Assembly: GCF_006974125.1 (NCBI RefSeq)
Contig: NZ_CP037858.1
Location: 3,844,001-3,908,000 of the forward strand
Source of the DNA: Stenotrophomonas maltophilia
GTDB taxonomy: Bacteria > Pseudomonadota > Gammaproteobacteria > Xanthomonadales > Xanthomonadaceae
Length of the DNA stretch: 64,000 nucleotides
Reading direction: 5' to 3'
Shown: piece after piece, positions 1-8,002 of the stretch
Layout of the letters: every line of letters starts with the position of its first letter
How positions within the stretch are numbered: the first letter of the stretch is position 1
The notes under the pieces: generated by a model
Database searches by the model: none
What the model was told of the DNA's origin: nothing
The model's input: the letters and a program-made list of their open reading frames with translations, nothing else
Program-made: the position numbers and the translations under genes

Positions 1-54
1 CAGATGGAAGAGTATGGCCGTACCTACGCGCTGGGCCTGAAGGTGGCCCTGTGA
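1..54 (+). CDS. C-terminal end of an upstream gene, probably a TonB-dependent outer-membrane receptor
   Basis: Only the last 17 codons lie in the window, ending with TGA at 52-54. The residues (GRTYALGLKV then AL) alternate like a final beta-strand of an outer-membrane barrel. The stop overlaps the ATG of the phytase-like gene at 54, so the two are probably co-translated. TonB receptors commonly precede beta-propeller phytases in Xanthomonadaceae. The identity is inferred from that context and this short tail only. Confidence 0.4.
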   Translation, partial: QMEEYGRTYALGLKVAL

Positions 55-1169
55 TGGGGCGTCGCATCACCGTCATGGCCGCGGCGCTGGCGGCTACCCT
101 GCTGGCTGGCTGCACGGCGGCCACCGGCAACGATCCGTCCGTGGCCAAGCCCGAGGTGAAGGCCACGGCCGAGCGTGCGGTGACCACCATCGCCGAGGCA
201 TTCCTTTCGCCGATGACGCCGGCCGACAACATCGATTCGCCAGCCGCCTGGCGTGCACCTGACGGAAAGCTGTGGCTGATCGCCACTGCCAAGGCCACCG
301 ACAAGCTGGTGGTCTATGACGGCAGCAGCGGCCAGCACCTGCGCGACGTAGGCAGCAGCGGCACCGCGCCAGGGCAGTTCGACCGCCCAAACGGCATCGC
401 GGTGACCGACGATCTGCTGTGGATCGTGGAGCGCGACAATCACCGCGTACAGGTGCTGAGCCTGCCGGACTTCACCCCGCTGGCGACCTTCGCTGCGGAC
501 GACCTGCGCAAGCCGTACGGGCTGTGGGTCGACCGCCGTGCCGATGGCTACAGCGTCTACGTCACCGACTCCTGGGACAACGGCGAGGATGCACAGGGCC
601 GTGACATCCTGCCGCCGCTGGCCGAGCTGGACAAGCGCGTACGCCAGTACCAGGTGACCCGCGACGGTGCGAAGGTCGAAGCGAAGCTCGTGGCCAGCAT
701 TGGTGACACCACTGAGGCGGGTGCCCTGCGCGTGGTCGAATCGATCTGGGGCGACCCCGAGAACGATCGCCTGCTGATCGCCGAAGAGGACGAGAGCTAC
801 GCCAGCGAGTTCAAGGTCTACACGCTGGCCGGGCGTTTCACCGGCACCACCTTCGGTCGCGATGTGTTCAAGGCGCAGGCCGAAGGCGTGACCCTGCGCA
901 CCTGCGGCAAGGACGGCTGGTGGATCACCACCGAACAGGGCAAGCAGCGCAGCGTGTTCCACCTGTTCGACCGGCACACGCTGAAGCCGGTTGGTGCGTT
1001 CCAGGGCAATACCGTGGCCAACACCGACGGCATCTGGATGATGCAGCAACCCAGCGCGCGCTTCCCACACGGTGCGCTGTATGCAGTGCATGACGACCAG
1101 GGCGTGGTGGCGTTCGACTGGGAGAGCATCGCCAAGCAGTTGGCGCTGCCGCTGGAGTGTGGCGCATGA
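54..1169 (+). CDS. phytase-like beta-propeller lipoprotein
   Basis: A 371-residue protein with a lipoprotein signal (basic start, hydrophobic stretch, lipobox LLAGC around residue 20). The mature part looks like a six-bladed beta-propeller: an early blade reads PDGKLWLIATAK then KLVVYDG, an NHL-like stretch is GQFDRPNGIAV, and the C-terminal NTDGIWMM and ALYAVHDDQGVVAFDW resemble the DGI/YAVHD blades of beta-propeller (3-)phytases. Such enzymes release phosphate from phytate in a calcium-dependent way outside the cytoplasm. ATG 54 overlaps the preceding stop, and GTG 51 is an alternative start. Its own TGA (1167-1169) overlaps the ATG of the next gene. The phosphatase and pyrophosphatase downstream support a phosphorus-scavenging role. 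A generic NHL/SMP-30 propeller is the main alternative. Confidence 0.7.
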   Translation: MGRRITVMAAALAATLLAGCTAATGNDPSVAKPEVKATAERAVTTIAEAFLSPMTPADNIDSPAAWRAPDGKLWLIATAKATDKLVVYDGSSGQHLRDVGSSGTAPGQFDRPNGIAVTDDLLWIVERDNHRVQVLSLPDFTPLATFAADDLRKPYGLWVDRRADGYSVYVTDSWDNGEDAQGRDILPPLAELDKRVRQYQVTRDGAKVEAKLVASIGDTTEAGALRVVESIWGDPENDRLLIAEEDESYASEFKVYTLAGRFTGTTFGRDVFKAQAEGVTLRTCGKDGWWITTEQGKQRSVFHLFDRHTLKPVGAFQGNTVANTDGIWMMQQPSARFPHGALYAVHDDQGVVAFDWESIAKQLALPLECGA

Positions 1170-2533
1170 GGGGGCACTGCGTGATGCGCACGCTGGCGCT
1201 GGGCCTGCTGCTGGCGTTGCCGTCGCTGTCGTTCGCAGCGGCCGAACCGAATACCCAGGTGCCGGCGGGCAGCCGCCACTACGCAGCGACGACGGTCCCG
1301 GACCGCATCGTCGCCTCGCCGGCGGTCGATTCCAGCCATGGGTTCGCCGTGGCCTGGCGTACCGACGGCAGCGTACAGGCACCGCTGCTGGAGATTGCCC
1401 CCGCCGGGGATTCGCCGGCCATCGAGGGCATCCGCCAGGTGCGCGCAACGACACGCGCGCTGCAGACCGAGAACGGGCTGTCGCACCACCACCGCGCCGA
1501 AATCAGCGGTCTGCAGCCCGATACCCTGTACGTCTACCGCGTGCAGGGCAATGGCAGCTGGAGCGCCTGGAACCAGTTGCGCACGCTGGCCGCGGCCGAC
1601 CAGCCGCTGACCCTGCTGTACTTCGGTGATACCCAGAACAAGAACGTCAGCCATGTCAGCCGCGTGGTGCGTGCCGCGCAGAAGGCCGCACCGCAGGCAC
1701 GCATGAGCCTGTTTGCCGGCGACCTGGTCAGCGGCGGCGACAACATGGATGACAGCGAGTGGGGCGAGTGGTTTGCTGCGACCAGCTGGCTCGCGCAGGA
1801 AACCCTGGTGGCCCCGGCGATCGGCAACCACGAGTATTTCGAGGAATTCGAGGACACCCCGCAGGAACGCCGCGTGCTGGGCAGGCATTGGCCGGTGACG
1901 TTTGCGCTGCCGGGCAATGGTGCTGCCGCCGCGCAGCAGACCAGCTACTGGTTCGATGCGCAGGGCGTGCGCGTGGCCGTGGTCGATGGCACTTCGGCAC
2001 TCGACCTCGGCACCGCCAAGGCACAGGCACAGTGGCTGGACAAGGTGCTGACCGGCAATCCGCAGCCGTGGACCATCGTGCTGCTGCACCAACCGTTCTA
2101 CTCGCCGCGTGAAGGCCGCGAGAACGCCGCACTGCGTGACGTGCTGTTGCCGGTGGTACGCCACCACAACGTCGATCTGGTGCTGCAGGGCCACGATCAC
2201 ACCTATGGCCGCCGTGGCGAAGGGCAGGCCGCGACGCCACAGTACGTGGTGACCGTGGCGGGGCCGAAGCAGTATCGCCTTTCCGACGAAGCGCGCAGGA
2301 CGATGGACCCGGTGGCCGAGGACACCCAGCTGTTCCAGGTGTTGCACATCGACCCGCAGCACCTGCGCTATGAAGCACGCACCGTGACCGGCCGGCTCTA
2401 CGATGCCTTCGAGCTGCGCCGCGAAGCCAAGGGTGGCAAGCAGCGCACGGAGCTGGCCGAAGGCCGCATCACGCCACGCGACTGCCCGCGCGCGCAGACC
2501 GCCAAGGGTCGTGCCGACCGCTGCTGGGAATGA
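1166..2533 (+). CDS. secreted purple-acid-phosphatase-like metallophosphoesterase
   Basis: A 455-residue exported phosphohydrolase. A signal peptide begins near the second Met (1184; MRTLALGLLLALP then SFA), followed by a fibronectin-like N-terminal domain (residues about 40-145) and a calcineurin-type phosphoesterase domain. The metal-binding motifs are all present: FGDTQ (about 153), FAGDL (about 183), GNHEY (about 220), LHQPF (about 306) and GHDHTY (about 342). ATG 1166 overlaps the previous stop (ATGA) and ATG 1184 is the alternative start. This architecture is typical of bacterial purple acid phosphatase relatives acting on phosphomonoesters in the periplasm or outside. Between a phytase-like gene and a pyrophosphatase gene it probably completes a dephosphorylation module. 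Confidence 0.85.
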   Translation: MRGHCVMRTLALGLLLALPSLSFAAAEPNTQVPAGSRHYAATTVPDRIVASPAVDSSHGFAVAWRTDGSVQAPLLEIAPAGDSPAIEGIRQVRATTRALQTENGLSHHHRAEISGLQPDTLYVYRVQGNGSWSAWNQLRTLAAADQPLTLLYFGDTQNKNVSHVSRVVRAAQKAAPQARMSLFAGDLVSGGDNMDDSEWGEWFAATSWLAQETLVAPAIGNHEYFEEFEDTPQERRVLGRHWPVTFALPGNGAAAAQQTSYWFDAQGVRVAVVDGTSALDLGTAKAQAQWLDKVLTGNPQPWTIVLLHQPFYSPREGRENAALRDVLLPVVRHHNVDLVLQGHDHTYGRRGEGQAATPQYVVTVAGPKQYRLSDEARRTMDPVAEDTQLFQVLHIDPQHLRYEARTVTGRLYDAFELRREAKGGKQRTELAEGRITPRDCPRAQTAKGRADRCWE

Positions 2534-2543
2534 GGACGCACCG

Positions 2544-3158
2544 ATGACCACGCCCCGTCGTATTGTTCCTCTCGCTGCCATCGGTGCCGCCCTGCTGTTG
2601 CTGACCAGTGCGGTGACCGCTGCCGATGCCGTGCTGCATCCGTTCCTGGTGGCGCAGCCGAAGCAGGCGCCGCAGGAGGTGAATCTGGCCGTGGAGATTC
2701 CGGCCGGCAGCTTCACCAAGTACGAGATCAAAGAAGACGGCCTGGTCCATGTGGACCGCTTCCAGTCGATGCCGGTCGCCTATCCGGCGAACTATGGTTC
2801 GATGCCGCGCACCCTGGCCGGTGACAACGATCCGCTGGATGCGCTGGTGCTGACCCGCGAACCGCTGCATCCGGGCGTGATCGTGCGCTTCCGGCCGATC
2901 GGCTACCTGAAGATGATCGATGGCGGCGAGCACGACGAGAAGATCATCGGCGTGCCGACCGACAAGGTCGACCCGACCTACGCCAATATTCGCGATCTGA
3001 AGGATCTGCCTGAGATCGAACGGCAGCGCATCGAGGCGTTCTTCCGGGTCTACAAGGACCTGCCGGCCGGCCGTAATCCGGTGCAGCTCAATGGCTGGGG
3101 CAATGCCGCCGAAGCCCGCGCGCTGATCAGTGAAGCGATGGAGCGGTTCAAGCGGTAG
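2544..3158 (+). CDS. secreted family I inorganic pyrophosphatase
   Basis: A 204-residue protein with a signal peptide (hydrophobic residues 8-25, cleavage near VTAADA) and a family I pyrophosphatase domain. The family signature DNDPLD is at residues 94-99, with the usual upstream YPANYG and downstream KIIGVP and VDPTYANI segments. The enzyme splits pyrophosphate to two phosphates with magnesium. The cytoplasmic housekeeping form lacks a signal peptide, so this is an exported paralogue, in line with the exported phosphatases upstream. ATG 2544 was chosen because it starts the signal peptide and follows the previous stop by 10 nt. Confidence 0.88.
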   Translation: MTTPRRIVPLAAIGAALLLLTSAVTAADAVLHPFLVAQPKQAPQEVNLAVEIPAGSFTKYEIKEDGLVHVDRFQSMPVAYPANYGSMPRTLAGDNDPLDALVLTREPLHPGVIVRFRPIGYLKMIDGGEHDEKIIGVPTDKVDPTYANIRDLKDLPEIERQRIEAFFRVYKDLPAGRNPVQLNGWGNAAEARALISEAMERFKR

Positions 3159-3177
3159 ATCCACGCCATGCGTGGAT
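3155..3177 (+). repeat. SMAG (GTAG) palindromic repeat
   Basis: GTAG followed by the arms ATCCACGC and GCGTGGAT around a CAT loop. The TAG stop of the pyrophosphatase gene is part of the repeat. The same sequence recurs at 38541, 61338 and 61370. Such repeats at 3' ends often form RNA hairpins affecting stability. Confidence 0.85.
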
Positions 3178-3247
3178 GGCCGGGCACGCGCATCTCCTTC
3201 ACCGCGGCTGGCTATCATGTCCGCCTTTCACAACGAAGGCGGTGTCT

Positions 3248-4663
3248 GTGTCGGTAGCGTTGGTATGGTTCCGCCGTGATCTGCGCCTGCAGGACAATCC
3301 GGCCCTGCAGGCCGCGCTGGATGCCGGTCACGACGTGGTGCCGGTCTATATCCATGCGTCGCACGAAGAAGGTGAGTGGGCGCCGGGTGCCGCCTCCGAT
3401 GCGTGGCGCCATCGTTCACTGGGCGCATTGGATGCCGACCTGCGCGTGCGCGGTTCGTCGCTGGTGCTGCGCAGCGGTGACAGCCTGCCGACCCTGCAGC
3501 TGCTGATCGAGCAGACCGGCGCCGAGGCCGTTTACTGGAACCGCAAGTACGAGCCGGCCACGCAGCCACGCGATGCCACCATCAAGCGCATGCTGCGTGA
3601 GCAGGGCATCGACGCGCAGAGCTGCAATGGCAGCCTGCTGTTCGAGCCCTGGGATATCGCCACCCAGCAGGGGCAGCCGTACAAGGTGTTCACCCCGTAC
3701 TGGCGCAACGTGCTCAGCCACTGGCGCCTGCCGGCGCTGCAGGCCGCACCGAAGGCGCTGGCGGCGCACGCGGTCGACAGCCTCGCACTGGATGATCTCC
3801 AGCTGGCACCGACGCTGGACTGGGACACCGGCTTCTGGGAGCACTGGCAGCCTGGCGAGGCCGGCGCGCTGGAGGCGTTGTCCGTGTTTGAGGACGGTGC
3901 GTTGCGCGGGTACCGCGAGCAACGCGACCTGCCGGACCGGGTCGGCACCTCGCGACTGTCGCCGCACCTGCATTTCGGCGAAATCGCACCCTGGCGCATC
4001 GCCCATGCGCTGGAAGGGTTGCGCAGCGCTGGCACCGACACCGATATCGACGGCTATCTGCGCCAGCTGGGCTGGCGTGATTTCGCCTACCACCTGCTGC
4101 ATCACTTCCCGAAGACGTCGACCGACAACCTCAACCCGCGCTTCGACCGTTTCCCGTGGGCCACACCGAGTGCCGCGCAGCTGCATGACTGGCAGCGCGG
4201 CGACACCGGCGTACCGATCGTCGATGCCGGTCTGCGCGAGCTGTGGCACACCGGCTACATGCACAACCGGGTGCGGATGATCGTGGCCAGCTATCTGTGC
4301 AAGCACCTGCGCGCGCACTGGCTGCATGGCGCACGCTGGTTCTGGGACACCCTGGTCGATGCCGACCTGGCCAACAACACGATGGGCTGGCAATGGGTGG
4401 CCGGGACCGGTGCCGATGCCGCGCCGTACTTCCGCGTGTTCAACCCGGTCACCCAGGCCGAGAAATTCGATCCGCAGGCCCGCTACATCAGTCGCTGGGT
4501 GCCCGAACTGGCCGCGCTGCCGGTGAAGGCACGATTCGCGCCCTGGCAGCATCCGTTGCTGCTGGCGGCGCACGCACCGGACTATCCACGCACGCCGCTG
4601 GTGGATCTGGCCTCAGGTCGCGATGCCGCGTTGGCGGCTTACCGCCAGTCGGGGGCGGGGTAA
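3248..4663 (+). CDS. phrB: deoxyribodipyrimidine photolyase
   Basis: A 471-residue blue-light DNA repair enzyme that splits cyclobutane pyrimidine dimers using FADH. The N-terminal antenna-binding domain starts with ALVWFRRDLRLQDNPAL. The C-terminal FAD domain shows TSRLSPHLHFGEI, WRDFAYHLLHHFP, GVPIVDAGLRELWHTGYMHN and the Trp-rich NTMGWQWVAGTGADAAPYF and RVFNP segments that define class I photolyases. Length matches E. coli PhrB (472). GTG 3248 was preferred because GAAGG at 3235-3239 sits 8 nt upstream; GTG 3242 would lie too close. It stands alone between the pyrophosphatase and an OmpA-like gene. Confidence 0.93.
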   Translation: MSVALVWFRRDLRLQDNPALQAALDAGHDVVPVYIHASHEEGEWAPGAASDAWRHRSLGALDADLRVRGSSLVLRSGDSLPTLQLLIEQTGAEAVYWNRKYEPATQPRDATIKRMLREQGIDAQSCNGSLLFEPWDIATQQGQPYKVFTPYWRNVLSHWRLPALQAAPKALAAHAVDSLALDDLQLAPTLDWDTGFWEHWQPGEAGALEALSVFEDGALRGYREQRDLPDRVGTSRLSPHLHFGEIAPWRIAHALEGLRSAGTDTDIDGYLRQLGWRDFAYHLLHHFPKTSTDNLNPRFDRFPWATPSAAQLHDWQRGDTGVPIVDAGLRELWHTGYMHNRVRMIVASYLCKHLRAHWLHGARWFWDTLVDADLANNTMGWQWVAGTGADAAPYFRVFNPVTQAEKFDPQARYISRWVPELAALPVKARFAPWQHPLLLAAHAPDYPRTPLVDLASGRDAALAAYRQSGAG

Positions 4664-4802
4664 AGGGCGACCTGAGCGATCCGGTCAGTTAGCTGAACGC
4701 GGCCCTGTCGACGTGCCCGATCATCATTCCGGCATCGCATCGGGCTGTTTATTCTCTTTGCGCCCGCAGGCCGCCGGCCGACCGGAAACCAAGGAGAACC
4801 TC

Positions 4803-5498
4803 ATGATCCGCAACACCACCCGCAACGTCGCACTGGCCCTGATGAGTGCGGCCGTCCTGTCGGCCTGCGCCACCGGCGGCTCCTACGTACAGAGTGACCA
4901 GTACGGCAACCCGACCGAGCAGCAGAACCGCACCGGCCGCAACGCGCTGATCGGTACCGCCATCGGCGTGGCAGCCGGCCTGCTGACCGGCGACAGCGCC
5001 ACCGAGCGTCGTCAGCATGCCCTGATCGGTGCCGGTATCGGCGCGCTCAGCGGCGCCGCCGTCGGCCAGTACCAGGATCGCCAGGAACGCGCGCTGCGCG
5101 AGCGCACTGCCAACACCGGCATTGATGTGCAGCGCCAGGGCGACAACATCATGCTGAACCTGCCGGACGGCATCACCTTCGACTTCGGCAAGTCGACCCT
5201 GAAGCCGCAGTTCTACGGTTCGCTCAACGGCGTGGCGGGCACCCTGCGTGATTACAACCAGACCATGATCGAAGTGGTCGGCCATACCGACAGCATCGGC
5301 AGCGATGCGGTCAACAATCGCCTGTCGAAGGAACGTGCCGACTCGGTCGCGCAGTACCTGATCGGGCAGGGCGTGCAGAGCGTGCGTATCGAAACGCTGG
5401 GCGCCGGCAAGTCGTACCCGATTGCCGACAACAGCACCGACGCCGGCCGCGCCAAGAACCGTCGCGTCGAGATTCGGGTGATTCCGCTCAAGCAGTAA
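4803..5498 (+). CDS. OmpA-family peptidoglycan-binding lipoprotein with glycine-zipper segment
   Basis: A 231-residue lipoprotein (lipobox LSAC, Cys near residue 22). A glycine-rich stretch at about 48-85 (NALIGTAIGVAAGLLTG and later IGAGIGALSGAAVG) is a glycine-zipper, 2TM-like element. The C-terminal half is an OmpA domain (FDFGKSTL, VVGHTDSIGS, LSKERADSVAQYLI, NRRVEIRV) that binds meso-DAP in peptidoglycan. It resembles YiaD-type envelope lipoproteins. ATG 4803 follows a good ribosome site (AAGGAG). The convergent neighbour is smeRv, and two terminators separate the genes. Confidence 0.88.
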   Translation: MIRNTTRNVALALMSAAVLSACATGGSYVQSDQYGNPTEQQNRTGRNALIGTAIGVAAGLLTGDSATERRQHALIGAGIGALSGAAVGQYQDRQERALRERTANTGIDVQRQGDNIMLNLPDGITFDFGKSTLKPQFYGSLNGVAGTLRDYNQTMIEVVGHTDSIGSDAVNNRLSKERADSVAQYLIGQGVQSVRIETLGAGKSYPIADNSTDAGRAKNRRVEIRVIPLKQ

Positions 5499-5532
5499 CG
5501 CGTAGCGTTACAGTTCCGGCGCAGCCGGAACG

Positions 5533-5563
5533 AAAATGCCGCCCTTGCAGGCGGCATTTTTGT
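5533..5563. terminator. bidirectional rho-independent terminator, copy 1
   Basis: The stem ATGCCGCC/GGCGGCAT has AAAA before it and TTTTT after it, so it can act on both strands. It lies 35 nt after the OmpA-like gene. Confidence 0.8.
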
Positions 5564-5669
5564 GGGTGCCGAGCGTTGCTCGGCACGCCGATAGCGCTCC
5601 CGGTTGCGGCTTCTCCGAACGGCGCCGACCAAGGTCGGCATCTACCGGAAGCCAGGCGCAGCCGGAACG

Positions 5670-5698
5670 AAAATGCCGCCCTTGCAGGCGGCATTTTT
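5670..5698. terminator. bidirectional rho-independent terminator, copy 2
   Basis: Same stem and A/T flanks as the copy at 5533, 49 nt beyond the end of the minus-strand smeRv. One copy thus lies at each of the two convergent gene ends. Confidence 0.8.
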
Positions 5699-5746
5699 GT
5701 AGGTGCCGAGCGTTGCTCGGCACACCGATTGCGTATGTAGAGCCGG

Positions 5747-6778
5747 TCATGCCGCCGAAGCGGCCACCTTCTCCAGGATGCGCTTGCCGCTGCTTTCCAG
5801 TGCCGCGTCTTCCTTTTCCTTCTGCTGCTGCGCCAGCTTCGCACCCGGGCATTGCGCCAGCATGTAGTTGGCGTCGAAGTTGAGCTTCTCGACCAGGAAG
5901 TCGACGAACGCCCGCACCTTCGGCGAGACCAGGCGGCCGCCGGCGAACACGGCGTTGAAGTCCACTTCCGGGCCGGTCCAGCCGGCCAGCACGCGGCGCA
6001 CCATGCCCGATTCAACGAACGGCTTGGCCATCACGTCGCCGGTCAGCAGCAGGCCTTCACCACACACCAATGCCCCATTCAACGCAGACATGTCGTTGGC
6101 GGTCATCAGCGGGGTGACCGGGAAGTCGCGCAGTTCACCGCCGTTCTCGCCCAGCTGCCAGGTGAAGCGCGGGGAATTGCCCGTGTGGTACGGCTTGCGC
6201 ATCGCCAGGATGCGATGGAACTGCAGTTCTTCCGGATGCAGCGGCTCACCATAACGCTCGATGTAGGCCGGGCTGGCGAACACCTGGGTGCGCAGGCTGC
6301 CTAGCTTGCGCGCGACCAGATTGGAATCGGGCAGGGCACCCACGCGCAGCGCCAGATCAGCTTCGCCGGCGATCAGGTCCAGCTTCTCGTTGCCCATATG
6401 CATGTCCAGGCGGATCTCTGGATACTGCGCATGGAACTGGCCCAGCAGCGGCGCAATCCAGGTGATGCCGATCGAATAAGGCACAGTGAAGCGCAGCCAG
6501 CCACGCGGGCCGGACTGCAGCTGGCTCACTGCGCTCTCGGCTTCTTCAAGCTCGCGTGCGATGCGCTGGCAATGTTCGTGATAGATCGAACCAGCTTCGG
6601 TTAGGCCGAGGCGGCGGGTGGTCCGGTGCAGCAGGCGCGCACCCAGGCGCGTTTCCAGCTCCTGCACTTTGCGGCTGACCGTGGTCTTGGGCAGGCCGAG
6701 CGATTTGGCAGCGGCAATGAAGCTGCCTTGCTCGACCACTTTGACGAAGATCAGCGTCTCGTTGAGATCGTGGGACAT
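5747..6778 (-). CDS. smeRv: LysR-type regulator of the SmeVWX efflux pump
   Basis: A 343-residue LysR-family regulator. The N-terminal winged helix reads LIFVKVVEQGSFIAAAKSL, PKTTVSRKVQELE and RLLHRTTRRLGLTEAG. A LysR substrate-binding domain follows (LRFTVPYSIGITWIAPLL onward), with an unusual charged tail (QQQKEKEDAALESSGKR). ATG 6778 is the second Met of the open frame and starts the canonical MSHDLNETL region. It is divergent from smeU1VWU2X, as known for smeRv in S. maltophilia, where substitutions in SmeRv derepress the pump and raise resistance to quinolones, chloramphenicol and tetracyclines. Assignment rests on the operon context. The family can repress or activate depending on its ligand. 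Confidence 0.85.
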   Translation of the reverse strand: MSHDLNETLIFVKVVEQGSFIAAAKSLGLPKTTVSRKVQELETRLGARLLHRTTRRLGLTEAGSIYHEHCQRIARELEEAESAVSQLQSGPRGWLRFTVPYSIGITWIAPLLGQFHAQYPEIRLDMHMGNEKLDLIAGEADLALRVGALPDSNLVARKLGSLRTQVFASPAYIERYGEPLHPEELQFHRILAMRKPYHTGNSPRFTWQLGENGGELRDFPVTPLMTANDMSALNGALVCGEGLLLTGDVMAKPFVESGMVRRVLAGWTGPEVDFNAVFAGGRLVSPKVRAFVDFLVEKLNFDANYMLAQCPGAKLAQQQKEKEDAALESSGKRILEKVAASAA

Positions 6779-6808
6779 GGTCTGGGATCCTGGACGTCGG
6801 GGATGGGA

Positions 6809-6828
6809 CAATCGTGACAGAACGATTG
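6809..6828. promoter_or_regulatory. perfect palindrome in the smeRv-smeU1 intergenic region, candidate SmeRv operator
   Basis: CAATCGT-GACAGA-ACGATTG, arms of 7 nt, 31 nt upstream of the smeRv start. At 6857-6870 there is also a direct TAATCA pair separated by GGAC. LysR regulators bind imperfect palindromes in such divergent regions. The binding role is inferred. Confidence 0.45.
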
Positions 6829-6925
6829 GACCGGGAGCGGGATGATTATTCCCCTTAATCAGGACTAATCAAGTAAAGGTTTGAGGTCTATCGTGGCGCC
6901 ATTCGTTATTTGGAGCCCGTTCGCC

Positions 6926-7153
6926 ATGAGCCTGCGCAACATTCTTGCCCGTCTCCGGAACGCCGGCCAGAGCACCCTGGACCTGGCAATGACCGTTGAA
7001 GTCCGCCCGAGTTCCTTGGTACACAAGGACTTTCGTGAGTTTACCGCGCCCATGCGTCAGCAGCGTGGCGGTGCCATCCGCCTGGTCCCGCACAAGGGTG
7101 ACCGCCTGCGTCGAATCGGGACTATCCCGGATTTGGGAGGAAATGTCCCGTGA
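6926..7153 (+). CDS. possible 75-residue leader gene coupled to smeU1
   Basis: ATG 6926 is preceded by GGAG with a 9-nt spacer, and the frame ends in TGA at 7151-7153. That stop overlaps the GTG start of smeU1 (GTGA), an arrangement typical of translational coupling. The product is basic (MSLRNILARLRNAG, then RPSSLVHKDF, ending GTIPDLGGNVP), has no membrane segment and was not recognised. Third codon positions are mostly G or C but less strongly than in the neighbours. It could be a real small protein, a regulatory leader peptide or chance. Confidence 0.35.
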   Translation: MSLRNILARLRNAGQSTLDLAMTVEVRPSSLVHKDFREFTAPMRQQRGGAIRLVPHKGDRLRRIGTIPDLGGNVP

Positions 7154-7920
7154 ATGGGATGCTGACGCCCGAAGTCCTGGTTCTCGGCGGCACCGGTGCC
7201 GTCGGCCAGGGCGTGGTCGGCGCATTGCTGGAAGCCGGCAGCCCGGTGCTGGTGGTCGGTCGCGATCCGGGCCGGCTGGCGGCGCTGCATGAGCAGTTCG
7301 CCGACGAGCCGGGTCTGGAGACGCTGCTGGGTTCGCTCAGCGATGACGGCTCGGCGCGCGCACTGGCCGAACGCATCGCGCATCGCCCGCGTCCGCTGGC
7401 AGCCGTGATTGCCGCAATGGGCGGGCCTTACCGTCGCGGCCGGGTGACCGACCGCAACGGCGATGAACTGCTGGGTGCGATGCAGGCCGACCTGATGCCG
7501 CACGTGCACGCGGTGCGTCATCTGCTGCCGCTGCTGCAGGACAACGTGCATGCGCGCCGCTACGTGATGATCGGCAGCCCGGCCAACGCCAAACCGTGGG
7601 CGGGCTACGGCGAGACCTCGATCACCACCGCCGCGCTGCGCATGTATGCGCAGGTAGTACACCAGGAAGCGCAGGCGCTGGGCGTGCGCGCGCAGATGCT
7701 GGAAGTCTGCAGCCCGGTGTGCACCCCGGCCAACGCGGCCAATGCCTGCATCGAGTGGCCCAGCTCGCTGCTGGTCGGCCGCCGCGTGGTCTCCCTGCTG
7801 GATGGCTGCCGTGACAACCGCGCCATCGTCCGCTGCGACAGCAGTGATGCCGAGCTGCCGCGCGGCCTGCTGCACCTGGACGTTCCTCCCCTGTGGCGCG
7901 ATACCGCAGGCGTCGCTTGA
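7150..7920 (+). CDS. smeU1: SDR-like protein SmeU1 of the smeVWX operon
   Basis: A 256-residue protein with a Rossmann nucleotide-binding start (VLVLGGTGAVGQG, residues 10-21) and an AAMGGPYRRG segment where SDRs carry NNAG. Around the expected active site it has MIGSPANAKPWAGYGETSI: a Ser and a Tyr are there, but the Lys four residues after the Tyr is missing, so ordinary dehydrogenase activity is doubtful. GTG 7150 has GGGAGG 9 nt upstream, and ATG 7159 is an alternative. First main gene of the pump operon. SmeU1 is reported as part of smeU1-V-W-U2-X, with no settled function. Confidence 0.82.
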   Translation: MNGMLTPEVLVLGGTGAVGQGVVGALLEAGSPVLVVGRDPGRLAALHEQFADEPGLETLLGSLSDDGSARALAERIAHRPRPLAAVIAAMGGPYRRGRVTDRNGDELLGAMQADLMPHVHAVRHLLPLLQDNVHARRYVMIGSPANAKPWAGYGETSITTAALRMYAQVVHQEAQALGVRAQMLEVCSPVCTPANAANACIEWPSSLLVGRRVVSLLDGCRDNRAIVRCDSSDAELPRGLLHLDVPPLWRDTAGVA

Positions 7921-8002
7921 CCTCGACCATGGTTGAGGTCGCAGGATACGCCGCCTGTTTTTGCAACACGTTCTCATCTAGCTGTACCACCCCTCCGTAC
8001 GG

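Larger units (their letters stand above)
5518..5729. repeat. 75-bp tandem duplication of terminator plus SMAG hairpin
   Basis: Two near-identical 75-bp blocks (5518-5592 and 5655-5729) differ at a few bases. Each holds a hairpin with flanking A and T runs (ATGCCGCC / GGCGGCAT) and a following GTGCCGAG / CTCGGCAC palindrome. Between them lies an inverted SMAG copy (5624-5645, ending CATCTAC). The block fills the space between two convergent genes. Confidence 0.85.
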
